NCBI GenBank assembly: GCA_047291315.1 | Contig: JBDPYZ010000004.1 | Location: 93,656-157,655 of the forward strand | Source: Arsenophonus fragariae | GTDB taxonomy: Bacteria > Pseudomonadota > Gammaproteobacteria > Enterobacterales > Enterobacteriaceae | DNA: 64,000 nt | Reading direction: 5' to 3' | Part shown: positions 34,697-44,031 of the stretch, in pieces | How the letters are laid out: every line of letters starts with the position of its first letter | Numbering within the stretch: position 1 is the first letter of the stretch | Made by a program: the position numbers and the translations under genes | Notes under the pieces: model-generated | What the model saw: only the letters and a program-made list of their open reading frames with translations | Databases searched by the model: none | What the model was told of the DNA's origin: nothing

Positions 34697-35897
34697 CTAC
34701 AATGTATCTAAAAAAGATACCGAACCTTTAATAAATCCGTCGAGGGAATAACGTACTGCATCCCAGCAGTGATTATGTGCATCAACGATTAAAGGAAGAA
34801 TATCACCTGTATTGCGGTCAACCTTGTAGGAGTACAACCGGGCTTCTTCCAGTGTATACTTGCAGCGTGGGTGAATGATGATTTTTTTAAAGCCTCTTAG
34901 GTGAGCAATACCATCTTCTACGCTACCATTCCACTTAGATGCCGGATCGATATTAAAGCCCTGCCGTTTTAAGTAGCTGATAGTCTCTGGTCTACTATTG
35001 TCTGCTTTGATTGGCCAGCGTTCCGATTCCGGGATCTCTTGATAAAAATTAGATAACGCATCCAACTCAACCCCCAACCTTGTAGGCTTCGTATTCGATA
35101 TACAAACAGTTGTTTAAAATGAAACTACGTATTAGTGTACTAGGATCGTTTGAAAATCCAAAGTCTGCGCCAAATAACAATCTGTCGGCATTTATCCACA
35201 AATCATCATCAAACTCACAGACTTCATATTTCCCGTTAAGCATCTTTCCAAATCCATGCATAGGTATTGTCATCAAGCGGTATTCTGTCGTGTTTCCTAT
35301 CTTCCTCCAATACATGAGGAAACCATGGATTGTCATTTTAGTTAAGTTCAACAGAAAGACAGTTTTTCGGTTTTTTCTGTCGAAAACGCATATCGGTTGC
35401 GCTATCTTTTCTTTCAGGATTCCAAGTTACCCAAATTTCAGAGCCTTCTTCTCGTACCGTCGGGATTAATTTTTGCCAAGCGTATTCTGGTACGGTCTCT
35501 GCTTCATCTATCCAGCAAAACAGAATTGATGACTTCGATTTCAAACTATCCAAATTGTGCCTTAATCCACAAAAAAAACAAAAGAAATCCGTTTATCTTT
35601 CGTGCGAATATATTTCTCACCAATATCAAAAAATGCATTTAGCCAGCGAATACTTTGTATTGCCTGTCCCACTTCCTGCATACTGGAGTCTTCAAGGGAG
35701 TTCATGAATTCTCGGGCACAAAGGATCACGCCTTTTTTTCCTCTACGGGCAGCGTGATACGCGTTAACCGCCAACATCAATGAAAACGTGCGAGTTTTAC
35801 CGCTTCCTCGCCCACCGTAAGCACATCGATAACGGGCACAACCGTTAAAAACGGTGATTAACTTCGAGGGTATTTCAATCGTTGCGACTTTCGTCAT
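34697..35897 (-). pseudogene. Terminase large subunit, multiply broken
   Basis: The pieces add up to a normal PBSX/GP17-type large terminase. The N-terminal part has the Walker A motif GGRGSGKT (35835-35780 region); then come the ATPase block (CWIDEAETVPEYAW, WVTWNPE) and the nuclease part (GADFGFSNDPS, IVDAHNHCWDAVRYSLDG). There are at least four lesions: an indel in an 8-T run near 35571-35578, an in-frame TAA after SVELN, a frameshift near 35240, and an extra G near 35070. The prophage should not package DNA alone. Confidence 0.85.
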
Positions 35898-36462
35898 TTT
35901 CGAAAATTCCTGTTTTCACATTAATGACTGATGGGAAAATATCTTGCGGCTCATCAAGTCCAGATGATTGTTTAATTTCAAGCAATAGCGTAGTGGGTAC
36001 AGGAATACCTTCTATTTCCAAAAATTGGGCGGCCTCTAGTGAAGTAATTTCGCCAGATTTTTTGCGCTCAAGTATCGATCTTAAGTATTCTTTTTGTTGC
36101 TGCTTTTCATCGTTAAAAAAGACTTCATTGATCCCCATCTTTTTGTAAACAGCAATATCATTATGGTTTGGTAAAACTTCTTCTATCGTTGTGGTTTTGC
36201 CGTCTGGTGTTTGTTTGATAATTTTTCGTTTTCGGATTTTGGTATTTTGCCTTGCTGTTTCCGCAATTTCTTTTTTCAAAATATCCGCTGCATGATGAAA
36301 GGCATGATCAAACTCGTAATAATCCTTTCGCCAGTTTCTGATCGTTTTCTCATCCACATGCAGCCATTTTGCAATGAAATGATTTGATACTTTGCCTTTC
36401 ACCAAAGACAGGTTGATCACGTCATCAATATACGCTTTTTTGTATTTCGCTTTCCCTGACAT
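35875..36462 (-). CDS. Terminase small subunit
   Basis: A 195-residue protein with an N-terminal helix-turn-helix (KGKVSNHFIAKWLHVDEKTIRNWR) for recognising the packaging site and a C-terminal helical part for oligomerisation. It overlaps the large-subunit start by 23 bases. Intact here, in contrast to the large subunit. Confidence 0.8.
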   Translation of the reverse strand: MSGKAKYKKAYIDDVINLSLVKGKVSNHFIAKWLHVDEKTIRNWRKDYYEFDHAFHHAADILKKEIAETARQNTKIRKRKIIKQTPDGKTTTIEEVLPNHNDIAVYKKMGINEVFFNDEKQQQKEYLRSILERKKSGEITSLEAAQFLEIEGIPVPTTLLLEIKQSSGLDEPQDIFPSVINVKTGIFENDESRND

Positions 36463-36527
36463 GACAACCTCTTTTTAACCTTTGTGCAACATTCGTAAAA
36501 TTAGCCATTTTGGGTGCGGACTTATTT

Positions 36528-36622
36528 TGCGGAAGTATGCGAAAAAAATCCCTCTTCATGCGTTGTGATTATTAGGTTTTTCAATTTTTCAAAATGCGGA
36601 AGTATGACTGCGGAATTATGCG
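36528..36622. repeat. Three TGCGGAAGTATG direct repeats upstream of terminase
   Basis: Copies at 36528-36541, 36595-36608 and 36609-36622 (the last is TGCGGAATTATGCG). They sit in the 260-base gap between integrase and the small terminase gene. Candidates are a packaging-initiation site, a late operator or an integrase arm site. Position next to the small subunit favours packaging, but this is inference. Confidence 0.5.
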
Positions 36623-36723
36623 TTTTTGGCTATTCTGTGAATTACCTTACTCAAGCCCTTTGATATCAAGCAAGTAAGGTTTTAACCCCATTTACCTTAA
36701 TGATTAAAAAATAAACTGAATTG

Positions 36724-37716
36724 TTAAAAATCTATCGACAAAACTGACCCTGAAAATCGCCCATACACATTTGAAGTCGTTTCAATATTTTTGTGACCCA
36801 ATATCTTAGCTATCACATGAATATCATTCCGTTTTTTAATAAGACGTACCGCAGCAAAATGCCGTAAGTTATGGAACTTTACAACCCTGAATTTTTCCAG
36901 AAACGTCTTAACTATTCCTGTCGTACTATAATTTAATGACAATCTTTTCCCTGATTGACTGGTGATTAACGGCTCATCTAAACCAAATTTGGTTTTGTCC
37001 AATAAAGACAACAATTCTTTTGGCATGGGTAACAATCGTTGAACGTCAGCTTTCAAACCTTCAACAACACCATGACGGGTTACATGTTTTGAAATATTAA
37101 AATACTCCCATTGCATATCGGCATAATCCAATGCCAATATTTCACTAATCCGCAAACCCAATTTTGAAGCCAGAATAAAGGTGATTTTTTCTCTCACTGG
37201 TGATTGACTGATCATCTCTTCTACATTGCCAAAAACCGGAATGAAAATGGGCTTTTCCATCTTCTTTTTCAGTTTAGGAATTGGACTCACGCCAACATTT
37301 CGCATCGCTTTTAACAACAAATAGGCAGAATGCAGATGTTTCAGTGTATTTTCCGGTAGTCCATTAAATTCACTTGGACGAATATTCAACGCCAATTTTG
37401 CCTGCAACGTTTCGTCAATCGAAAACAACGCATGTTTAATCGTATCAAGGGAACTCTGGCGCAGATGCCCCGTTTCACATTGTGAGACTTTTTTGCCAAC
37501 ATAAAACTGAATCAACTTGCGAAGATGCCAATCTCGGCATCGCTCTTTTTCTTTTGCTGTCATCGCCAAAAATCGCTCGGATTCGCTCAGAAAAAGAAAA
37601 CGGCACGCCGCATCGAGCTCCTTAAAATTCTTATAGAAACGGCCTGTGGGAGTTTCATAATGCACACGGAAATCCTCGCTACCATGGCGATTTTTGACTA
37701 ATTTAACTGAACTCAT
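36724..37716 (-). CDS. Tyrosine recombinase / phage integrase
   Basis: A 330-residue tyrosine recombinase. The catalytic set is visible: R in ASKLGLRISEI, the FHNLRH box, HxxR-equivalent GHK in AKILGHKNIETT, and the tyrosine in SNVYGRF. The start overlaps the Rz1 stop (ATGA), so it is translated with the lysis genes, an unusual place for an integrase. On a phage-plasmid it could resolve multimers, like Cre in P1, or integrate the element. Confidence 0.85.
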   Translation of the reverse strand: MSSVKLVKNRHGSEDFRVHYETPTGRFYKNFKELDAACRFLFLSESERFLAMTAKEKERCRDWHLRKLIQFYVGKKVSQCETGHLRQSSLDTIKHALFSIDETLQAKLALNIRPSEFNGLPENTLKHLHSAYLLLKAMRNVGVSPIPKLKKKMEKPIFIPVFGNVEEMISQSPVREKITFILASKLGLRISEILALDYADMQWEYFNISKHVTRHGVVEGLKADVQRLLPMPKELLSLLDKTKFGLDEPLITSQSGKRLSLNYSTTGIVKTFLEKFRVVKFHNLRHFAAVRLIKKRNDIHVIAKILGHKNIETTSNVYGRFSGSVLSIDF

Positions 37717-37964
37717 TTGAGATTATTGTCGCTGCGCTTTGATGTAACCCTGAAGACCCAATATTTGGGCGGTAACCGTAGCAATTTGCTCTCGTAAGGT
37801 GTAATAAGCCTGTTCAGCGTCTGGTGTAAGTCTGGGGGAGGCGCCATCATCCACGCCGCTGGAGGAAGGGGGACCGGACTCTTTTGGGCAGGTGGCATTG
37901 ACCCGCAGCCGCTTAAAACCCCGAGCAACATCCAGCCTAAGTGCCTCAATCCTCTGTCTTGCAT
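37713..37964 (-). CDS. Rz1: Rz1 outer-membrane spanin lipoprotein
   Basis: An 83-residue lipoprotein nested in the +1 frame of Rz. The lipobox is LLGVLSGC, and a proline-rich stretch follows (PVPLPPAAWMMAPPP), as in lambda Rz1. With Rz it fuses the inner and outer membranes at lysis. It is longer than lambda Rz1 because the frame continues past the Rz end into the integrase start. Confidence 0.8.
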   Translation of the reverse strand: MQDRGLRHLGWMLLGVLSGCGSMPPAQKSPVPLPPAAWMMAPPPDLHQTLNRLITPYESKLLRLPPKYWVFRVTSKRSDNNLK

Positions 37965-38175
37965 GGGTTAATTCCTGATAATGTTTTTTGTCCATCTCGA
38001 CCAATTGGTCAAACTGAATACGTTGGGCCTGTATCTGATGTTCGGTTTTTTCCGCCTGTTGCCGGGCATGCTCCGCTTTCACCCGCCAAAGGGTGGACTC
38101 TGAGCGATAATGCATCAGGCCAATCGACAGGGTCGTTATCACGGCCAGCAGGACAAGCAGTGATCCGCGCATCAT
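37723..38175 (-). CDS. Rz: Rz inner-membrane spanin
   Basis: A 150-residue protein with one N-terminal membrane helix (SLLVLLAVITTLSIGLM), then a long periplasmic coiled coil (HARQQAEKTEHQIQAQ and onwards). It follows the lysozyme with a four-base overlap and contains Rz1 in another frame, the canonical arrangement. Confidence 0.8.
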   Translation of the reverse strand: MMRGSLLVLLAVITTLSIGLMHYRSESTLWRVKAEHARQQAEKTEHQIQAQRIQFDQLVEMDKKHYQELTHARQRIEALRLDVARGFKRLRVNATCPKESGPPSSSGVDDGASPRLTPDAEQAYYTLREQIATVTAQILGLQGYIKAQRQ

Positions 38176-38597
38176 GACAAAAACCTCTCCCGTTCCGCCG
38201 CTCGCCGTCTAACCAGTCCAGTCAGTTTTTCCCCGTCAGCATAGACCCAGCGGTTAAATTCATCGGCCGCGCCCGCATAATCGCCCGTATTAAGTTTGTT
38301 TAACAGGGTAGAAGTAGTAAATTCTTCCTCACCGATGTTAAAGACCAGTGATACCAGCGCATTAAACTGTGCCTGCGTCAACGTGACCGCCACAAGCTGG
38401 TTAATTATTTCCTCTGTCTGCCGGATTTCATCCTTTAAAAACCTTTCCGCCTGTGACTGACTGATAATCATCTCCGCTGTTACACCTTGCGTATGACCAT
38501 AGCCAATCGTCCAGCGTCCTGCCGGACAGCGATAAGCCCGCAGGCGACACCCCTCAAACTGTTTAATCCGACTTATTCCCTCGTCGCTGGTTGTCAT
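38172..38597 (-). CDS. Phage lysozyme (GH24 endolysin)
   Basis: A 141-residue muramidase with the E-8aa-C-5aa-T catalytic pattern: E15 in KQFEGC, C24 and T30 in YRCPAGRWTIGYGHT. It has no N-terminal signal-anchor, so release depends on the holin. It overlaps the holin gene by 35 bases. It cuts peptidoglycan to free progeny phage. Confidence 0.9.
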   Translation of the reverse strand: MTTSDEGISRIKQFEGCRLRAYRCPAGRWTIGYGHTQGVTAEMIISQSQAERFLKDEIRQTEEIINQLVAVTLTQAQFNALVSLVFNIGEEEFTTSTLLNKLNTGDYAGAADEFNRWVYADGEKLTGLVRRRAAERERFLS

Positions 38598-38958
38598 CTT
38601 TTTTAGTCCCTGTTTTCTGCTTTTTAATGGATAACCAGGTCCCTCTGAGCGGCAGTGAAGCCGTTAATGTCTCCCCCAGAAAATCGGTGCCAATGTAACC
38701 GATAAAAACACTGGTCAGATAGACCAGACGCGAACTTAATCCTAAAAACTCCAGCAGGTCACGCGCAAACCACGCAATAATCGCGCATATCGTGGCATCA
38801 ATTAGTGTCTTGCGCCATTTTTTCTCCTGATATCTGCCGCGCAGCCACGCCATCAGAAACGCCAACATCGCACCTACACCCTGCTCTTTAATCGAAACAA
38901 GGAAAACACAAACGCTCTCCCATGGCTCGGTTAGTTTGTCCATTAATGTTTTTCCCAT
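38563..38958 (-). CDS. Lambda-type holin
   Basis: A 131-residue protein with three membrane helices, clearly like lambda S: KEQGVGAMLAFLMAWLRGRY, TICAIIAWFARDLLEFLGLSS, LTSVFIGYIGTD. A charged tail follows. A second Met at codon 6 could give a dual start. It makes the inner-membrane holes that release the lysozyme. Confidence 0.9.
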   Translation of the reverse strand: MGKTLMDKLTEPWESVCVFLVSIKEQGVGAMLAFLMAWLRGRYQEKKWRKTLIDATICAIIAWFARDLLEFLGLSSRLVYLTSVFIGYIGTDFLGETLTASLPLRGTWLSIKKQKTGTKKDDNQRRGNKSD

Positions 38959-39695
38959 ACCTTTTCACCCGTCACAAACGGATTGTGCACACCGGTAATT
39001 GCAGCAATACGCCGGTCGCGTTCCCGTTCGCGCGCATCCGGTGGATATTGCCTGTCCCACTGCATCAAAATCGCTTGCTGCTTAAGGGGTATCACAAAAC
39101 CATACCGGTCTGACATATAAAACCAGACACGGGAGACGAGACCCTTGACTTCATCGCGCGGTTCAAAAACCCGCTGTTTAAAATCCGGACGGCTCTGACA
39201 CTGCCCGTAAACAAAAGGAACAGGCCCTGCTTCCCCAAACGGCATATTTCCACGGTCGTTATTCACTTCACCTGACTCCGGTGCCAGATTGTGCAAATCG
39301 CCTTCCGCTTTTCGAAATTCGGGGTCTTCTTGACGGCAGCCTTTTCGGCCGCCTTTTTCTTTACAGCCAAACGCCTGACCGAATACCGACGCCGGCACGA
39401 TATGCTCCCACTCAATCCGCTGTGCACGATGACGGTGAACTTCCCGTCTGACCGCCTGACCACAACTTTCAAGGTCAATTCGACCCCCGTTTTTTCCTGT
39501 CCACTGCCAGTCACAGCCACAATAGAGGGTGCCACCTGCACCCTGATTGAGGTCGTTGTAAACGGCCTGACGGGAAACCCATTTCGCTTCACTGAAACTC
39601 TTCGGGGTATTAACCGGCTTAGCCGCCTGAGCGGGTGTGCTTAACACACTCAACAAGCACAGGATACCGATTACCCAATGTTGTCTGATAATCAT
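38943..39695 (-). CDS. endA: Endonuclease I
   Basis: A 250-residue secreted nuclease. A signal peptide is followed by the beta-beta-alpha-metal fold: IEWEHIVPASVFG (catalytic His) and NNDRGNMPFG (metal-binding). Conserved cysteines (CGCDW, CKEKGGRKGC) suggest disulfides. It precedes the holin by a 16-base overlap. In the phage context it may degrade DNA of competitors or host DNA at lysis; that role is inferred. Confidence 0.85.
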   Translation of the reverse strand: MIIRQHWVIGILCLLSVLSTPAQAAKPVNTPKSFSEAKWVSRQAVYNDLNQGAGGTLYCGCDWQWTGKNGGRIDLESCGQAVRREVHRHRAQRIEWEHIVPASVFGQAFGCKEKGGRKGCRQEDPEFRKAEGDLHNLAPESGEVNNDRGNMPFGEAGPVPFVYGQCQSRPDFKQRVFEPRDEVKGLVSRVWFYMSDRYGFVIPLKQQAILMQWDRQYPPDARERERDRRIAAITGVHNPFVTGEKVWEKH

Positions 39696-40615
39696 CGTAT
39701 CTCCTTGAAGGTATTACATTGTTTTGGGTCACCGCTATCAAAACCCCGTTTAAACCAGTTATGACGCTGTGCCGATGTCCCGTGAGTGAACGTCTCCGGT
39801 ACTACCCGTCCAAGACCTTCCTTTTGGAGACGGTCATCACCAATTGCCTCGGCCGCACCCAACGCGTTATCCAAATCCCCCGGCTCCAGTATCCCTTCCT
39901 TCTGCATATAATGGCCCCATACCCCCGCATAGCAGTCCGCCTGCAATTCCAGCTTCACCGATAACTTATTGGCCTCTTTCGATGACATATTCGCCTGTGC
40001 CAAGTCCACTTTCTTCAGGACACCCAGCAGGTTCTGAACATGATGACCCACTTCATGGGCTATCACATAGCCAAAGGCAAATTCACCGTCTGCCCCCAGT
40101 CTGTCTTTCATCTCGTCATAAAATGACAGGTCAATATATATCGTGCTATCAGCAGGACAATAAAATGGCCCTATCAGGGTGTACCCCGTGCCACAGTCCG
40201 TCTGGGTCTCTCCGCGGTACATCACCAGTTTCGGTAGCAGGTAACCACCGTCAGACTCAAACTTAGAATCAGGCTTAGACTTATGCTCATAAAATATCTT
40301 GGTCCAGACATCTTCGGTTGACGCCAGTATCACCGAAGTAAACCGGCCCGCTTCCGATGCCTGAAGAGATGTGGCAAAAGCCCAGCGATAGCCCCCCAGT
40401 AACAGCAGGAGGATAACTACCACCCACCCCCACCAACGCCAGCGGGAAAACGCAAAACCTTCCGCTAATAGCGGTTTGTATTTTGGTTTCCTTTTCTTTG
40501 CCTTTTTCTTCCGTCGTCGCCGAACTTTTGTCAGGTTGTCATTCTCTTCCTGTGCTTCCGGACTATCGCGCCGGTCTTCCACCTGCTCACTTTCCCGTCT
40601 CTCTCTCCAGCGCAT
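39692..40615 (-). CDS. Membrane-anchored neutral zinc metallopeptidase (YpfJ-like)
   Basis: A 307-residue protein. The N-terminal 60 residues are basic and cytoplasmic (RRRRKKKAKKRKPKY), followed by one membrane helix (WVVVILLLLLGG) and a periplasmic domain with the zinc motif HEVGHHVQ. AELQADC-like LELQADCYAG supplies the third ligand. Substrate unknown. It overlaps endA in ATGA fashion. This copy has six Cs in the homopolymer that breaks the unit 1 copy. Confidence 0.85.
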   Translation of the reverse strand: MRWRERRESEQVEDRRDSPEAQEENDNLTKVRRRRKKKAKKRKPKYKPLLAEGFAFSRWRWWGWVVVILLLLLGGYRWAFATSLQASEAGRFTSVILASTEDVWTKIFYEHKSKPDSKFESDGGYLLPKLVMYRGETQTDCGTGYTLIGPFYCPADSTIYIDLSFYDEMKDRLGADGEFAFGYVIAHEVGHHVQNLLGVLKKVDLAQANMSSKEANKLSVKLELQADCYAGVWGHYMQKEGILEPGDLDNALGAAEAIGDDRLQKEGLGRVVPETFTHGTSAQRHNWFKRGFDSGDPKQCNTFKEIR

Positions 40616-40817
40616 TTATGCCTCTTTTTAATCAATAAAAAAGGCCACCTGAGCGACCTCTTTAAAAAATAGAACGGTAGCCAGCCGCCTTCCTCGTTTT
40701 AGTTATTTAATTTGGGAGTATGGCGGTGGCGTAAATGAAAATATCTCTTTGAGAGACGCCATAAAACTTAAAATCATTAATACGACAGAGCGGATTAATT
40801 AACCAGTTATTTTACGG

Positions 40818-41246
40818 TTAATTAATTTCGAAAGAACACTGCGTTGCACCAGCTGTACAGTGAGGTAAAATTCGACCGTCAGACTGTCTCTCATTTTCCC
40901 ATACTGTTCCTACTGGTCGCACCGCTGACAAAGCGGTTAGTGACATTCTCATTCCAACATTTGGCGCACTCCCGACATAGTCACAGCTAACCGTTTTTTC
41001 ACCAGTAATATAACTTTCCCTGAAAGATACCACGCTCAAATCTTCTTCATCGGCGATGGGGTTTTCACCTGCCCAAGTATAATTATTAGTAGCAGTAGCG
41101 GTATAAACGAAACCACCATGCTCCCCTCCCTGCTGCTGAATATTTTGAACTTCAGGACAGGAGATAGTGGGTAGTCTTGTCATGGCAAATGATGATTTTT
41201 GTAAAAACATCGCTATTAGTAACATCAAAAAAATTGATTTTTTCAT
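40818..41246 (-). CDS. Small secreted protein, DUF3757-like, second copy
   Basis: Identical in translation to the unit 1 gene at 1320-1748: 142 residues with a signal peptide. The upstream noncoding sequence here lacks the IS200-type relic found in unit 1 and so shows the original junction. Confidence 0.65.
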   Translation of the reverse strand: MKKSIFLMLLIAMFLQKSSFAMTRLPTISCPEVQNIQQQGGEHGGFVYTATATNNYTWAGENPIADEEDLSVVSFRESYITGEKTVSCDYVGSAPNVGMRMSLTALSAVRPVGTVWENERQSDGRILPHCTAGATQCSFEIN

Positions 41247-41303
41247 TTAATAATCCTTTTTTGTTTGTGTAACAAAAATAAATGCGCTGTCGTATTAAAA
41301 AAT

Positions 41304-41525
41304 TTATCGCCGAAAAATAAACGTCATCCCTTCAACTATCGCCTCGGCGGTAGTTCTTGCTGCCTTAATGACATCAGCTTTTTTGCATCCTTTTTTGACC
41401 AAATGCGTCACCACCTCATAAACAGCAGGTTCCGCTTTTTCAATGCAGTGCTTGGCAATTTTTTCATCAATTTTTCTGTCGCCAATGATGACCATTTTTT
41501 CGCTTGGATTAACCTTTTTTTCCAT
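41304..41525 (-). CDS. Small helical protein, unknown
   Basis: A 73-residue protein (MEKKVNPSEKMVIIGDRK start) with an AGAGGT ribosome-binding site. The sequence is helical and charged; no family recognised. It follows the lambda-P-like gene on the same strand. The unit 1 copy is a remnant. Confidence 0.6.
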   Translation of the reverse strand: MEKKVNPSEKMVIIGDRKIDEKIAKHCIEKAEPAVYEVVTHLVKKGCKKADVIKAARTTAEAIVEGMTFIFRR

Positions 41526-41578
41526 CTTAACCTCTGTTCTGTTATTGCATTTTCCTGCGGTAGCTGGCCCAGTTGAAA

Positions 41579-42265
41579 TTAACCACTGTTGGCTTTCCCA
41601 AAGCCGTATTTTTCTTTGATTTCTCTTATCCTATCGAGCGCTACAGCTTTGCTAACAGGTTTTGAAGCTCGCTTTTTCGTTAGTGACAAGTGAGGGTTGG
41701 GTATCACATAACCATTGAGTAATTTTTTTGTTAAGTCATCAATCAATTTTATTGCTTTGTCCTCGACCTGTTTATAGTTCAATGATTCAGTCATCATGGC
41801 TCGATATAATTCGTTAACAAGCCAATAATTGGCATTCGAGCCATAATCAAAATCATGGATATCATCGTAACCCCGTCGACGACAGTACGCCTGTAATTTT
41901 TCGCTAATTTTCTGAGGTGTTGGCAGTCCGTATTCCTCTGCTATTCCTTGCTGACACCAGTCAACAAATTGCCCGACAGACGGCAAAAATGGCGATTTTC
42001 GTTGTCTGGCAATTCTTAAACCCGCGTTGATGTGACGGTCAGAATTAATATTGTTTTCAGCGAATCCGCTAATCCACTGCTGCTTAAAAATGGCGATCTC
42101 TGATTGCGTCTTGAGTAAAGCAATACTGGCTGGAAAAATCACTTTTAGACTATCAAAAAATCGGTTAAACAGTTTAATGAGCGGTGGATTGATAGTGTTT
42201 TTATTTGACTCAACAAACGATTGCTGACGATTAATTTTAGCGACTACTGCTGAAACGCATTGCAT
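41579..42265 (-). CDS. Lambda P-like helicase loader
   Basis: A 228-residue protein from MQCVSAVVAKINRQQ, chosen because GGAGGG lies eight bases upstream. The FNRFFDSLKVIFPA opening, FLPSVGQFVDWCQ and NANYWLVNELYRAMM fit replication protein P of lambdoid phages, which brings DnaB to the O-bound origin. It overlaps the O-like gene by 22 bases. Unit 1 uses a DnaC-like loader instead. Confidence 0.8.
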   Translation of the reverse strand: MQCVSAVVAKINRQQSFVESNKNTINPPLIKLFNRFFDSLKVIFPASIALLKTQSEIAIFKQQWISGFAENNINSDRHINAGLRIARQRKSPFLPSVGQFVDWCQQGIAEEYGLPTPQKISEKLQAYCRRRGYDDIHDFDYGSNANYWLVNELYRAMMTESLNYKQVEDKAIKLIDDLTKKLLNGYVIPNPHLSLTKKRASKPVSKAVALDRIREIKEKYGFGKANSG

Positions 42266-43050
42266 AAAATTCCCTCCAACCCATTTGCCCAACTGGTATC
42301 ATTCCAATCAAGTTGTGGTTTAGCATCACGCTGTGATGAACGCTTACCGTTTTCAAGCCACGAAACCTCAAAGCCTTGCCAGTTTCTAAGCATGCATTCA
42401 GCTAATATGTCATCGGTTGCATATCCAAAATTGTTTGCTTCGTTAATTTTTTGCACAAGTCGGTTAAGTGCCGTTTCAGTTAACTTGGCTTTTTTGTTTT
42501 TTCGATGCTCAAGATAATCTTGCCAAATTATTTGGCTTGGAGGCTGAACAAATTTTGTGCGTTGGCAACTAATATTATTAGGTTCTATTTTATGACTGGT
42601 TCTATATGACTGATTCGGGTGACACTGTGTCACCATGAGATTGTCATTTTTGTCACCATGAGATGTCGTTTTTGTCACCATGACATTGCTGTTTTTGTCA
42701 CCATCATTTGACAAATTGTCACTATCGTTTGATTCTTTTTCTCTTTCTCGATTGGGTGACAATGATTGACTATTATTTAGCTGCAAAACATACCTGTTTG
42801 ACTGATTGTGATGGTGCCCGTTTCGTTCTCGATGAAAAACCTGAACAAGTCCCTGTTTTTCCAATTGGGCAATATGCCTCATGACCGTTCTTTTTGAAAT
42901 TTCACACTGTTTCGCAATAGATTCATACGAAGGCCAACATACACCTTCATCATTGGCGTGGTCAGCAAGTTTAAGTAAAACGAGTTTTCTGGCTGGATTT
43001 CCTACTTGGGTATTCATCGCCTGAACCATTAACAACATACTCACTATCAC
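42244..43050 (-). CDS. Lambda O-like replication initiator
   Basis: A 268-residue protein with an N-terminal helix-turn-helix (GNPARKLVLLKLADHANDEG, then YESIAKQCEISKRTVMRHIAQLEKQGLV). The middle is low-complexity, rich in S, N and D, with repeats (NVMVTKTTSHGDKNDNLMVT). Origin DNA often lies inside such genes; short direct repeats GTCACCATGA occur around 42630-42720. The exact start (GTG at 43050 or 43044, or the later ATG) is unclear. Confidence 0.75.
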   Translation of the reverse strand: MIVSMLLMVQAMNTQVGNPARKLVLLKLADHANDEGVCWPSYESIAKQCEISKRTVMRHIAQLEKQGLVQVFHRERNGHHHNQSNRYVLQLNNSQSLSPNREREKESNDSDNLSNDGDKNSNVMVTKTTSHGDKNDNLMVTQCHPNQSYRTSHKIEPNNISCQRTKFVQPPSQIIWQDYLEHRKNKKAKLTETALNRLVQKINEANNFGYATDDILAECMLRNWQGFEVSWLENGKRSSQRDAKPQLDWNDTSWANGLEGILCNAFQQ

Positions 43051-43150
43051 TGTCCTCCAAAGTTTTTTTAAAAAAAATGCCCCAACCCAACAACTAAGCG
43101 GCGGGTTATTTCATTTATGATTTTCCCTGGTGTGGTTAAAAAAATTATTT

Positions 43151-43444
43151 TTAATAAAAAAAATGGGCGTCAATGTGCGCCTTTTGTTCATCTAATTTTT
43201 GTTTTTGCTGTCTTTTGCGGTATTGCATGAAAAGATTGGTATAAGTCACAATTTTTTGTTTATAGTCCAATAATTGCTGTCGTGGGTCTTCGTGTCGCCA
43301 AAAGGCCTTTTTGAGAGCCTGATTTAATGCTCGTTGAGCTTCATTTCTCTTCAAAATTTCGCCGAATTTCGCATAAGCTCGAGTTTTGGCATTATCTTTT
43401 TTTAGCAATATGACAACTTTGATGGTATCACTTTGCATTTTCAA
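43151..43444 (-). CDS. Small basic early protein, second copy with different N-terminus
   Basis: A 97-residue protein. From KKAFWRHEDPRQQLLDYK onward it is nearly identical to the unit 1 product at 4060-4338. The N-terminal 45 residues (MKMQSDTIKVVILLKKD) differ. Function unknown. Confidence 0.6.
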   Translation of the reverse strand: MKMQSDTIKVVILLKKDNAKTRAYAKFGEILKRNEAQRALNQALKKAFWRHEDPRQQLLDYKQKIVTYTNLFMQYRKRQQKQKLDEQKAHIDAHFFY

Positions 43445-43827
43445 AATGGCTTTCTCCTCGAATGTCTTGTATTGATATTTTTTGTATGGGTTATTCGCGC
43501 TTGGCGCAAAAAGAAATAAAAAACATCAAAACAGAACACTCATATTTATGTGTTCTGCCTTCCAGAGACACGGGAAGAAAACCAAATTTTTAAAGAACAA
43601 ATCAGCTAAAAAAGAATTTCTAATTATCACAAAAAAAAACACTCTGTCAAATTCTCGATCAAATTCAATGACTTATATGAAATTTGACGTCAAAATAAAG
43701 TGATCAAAATCAATAACTTACGGAGCTTAATTTTTTTTATTTTTTTTGAGTGGTAATCGCTAATTTCTCATCAAAAATAGCCATTATTTTTTTAAGGTTT
43801 TTTATTTAAAAATGAGGATTTAATCCA
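43445..43827. other. AT-rich non-coding stretch
   Basis: No credible gene. It matches 4339-4761 in part (for example the TTTAAAGAACAAAT segment and the last 80 bases). Likely early promoter region. Confidence 0.5.
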
Positions 43828-44031
43828 TTAGTTTTTGACAAATATTCGCTTGCCACTTTCACCTATCAGGCTTCCATTGCCGCCATCAACATCAAAATGA
43901 TACATCAAGCCTTTTTCGGTTATTTTTCGTTCACGTAATTTTGTGATTTTGACGATTTCGTCATTGTGAAAAACGGACATCCCCGGTTGTAGTTTTTGAA
44001 AAGTGGTTCTGCATTTATTTATGATTATCAT
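43828..44031 (-). CDS. 67-residue protein, unknown
   Basis: The start at MIIINKCRTTFQKLQPG was chosen over a longer frame because AGGAG lies nine bases upstream. The sequence (GMSVFHNDEIVKITKLRERKI, then FDVDGGNGSLIG) looks like a small beta-barrel. No family recognised. The unit 1 copy is broken. Confidence 0.6.
   Translation of the reverse strand: MIIINKCRTTFQKLQPGMSVFHNDEIVKITKLRERKITEKGLMYHFDVDGGNGSLIGESGKRIFVKN

Noticed and set aside
43482..43703. 73-codon ORF in the AT-rich gap
   Set aside because: Low-complexity, lysine/asparagine-rich translation expected from AT-rich DNA; the matching region of unit 1 has no such frame.
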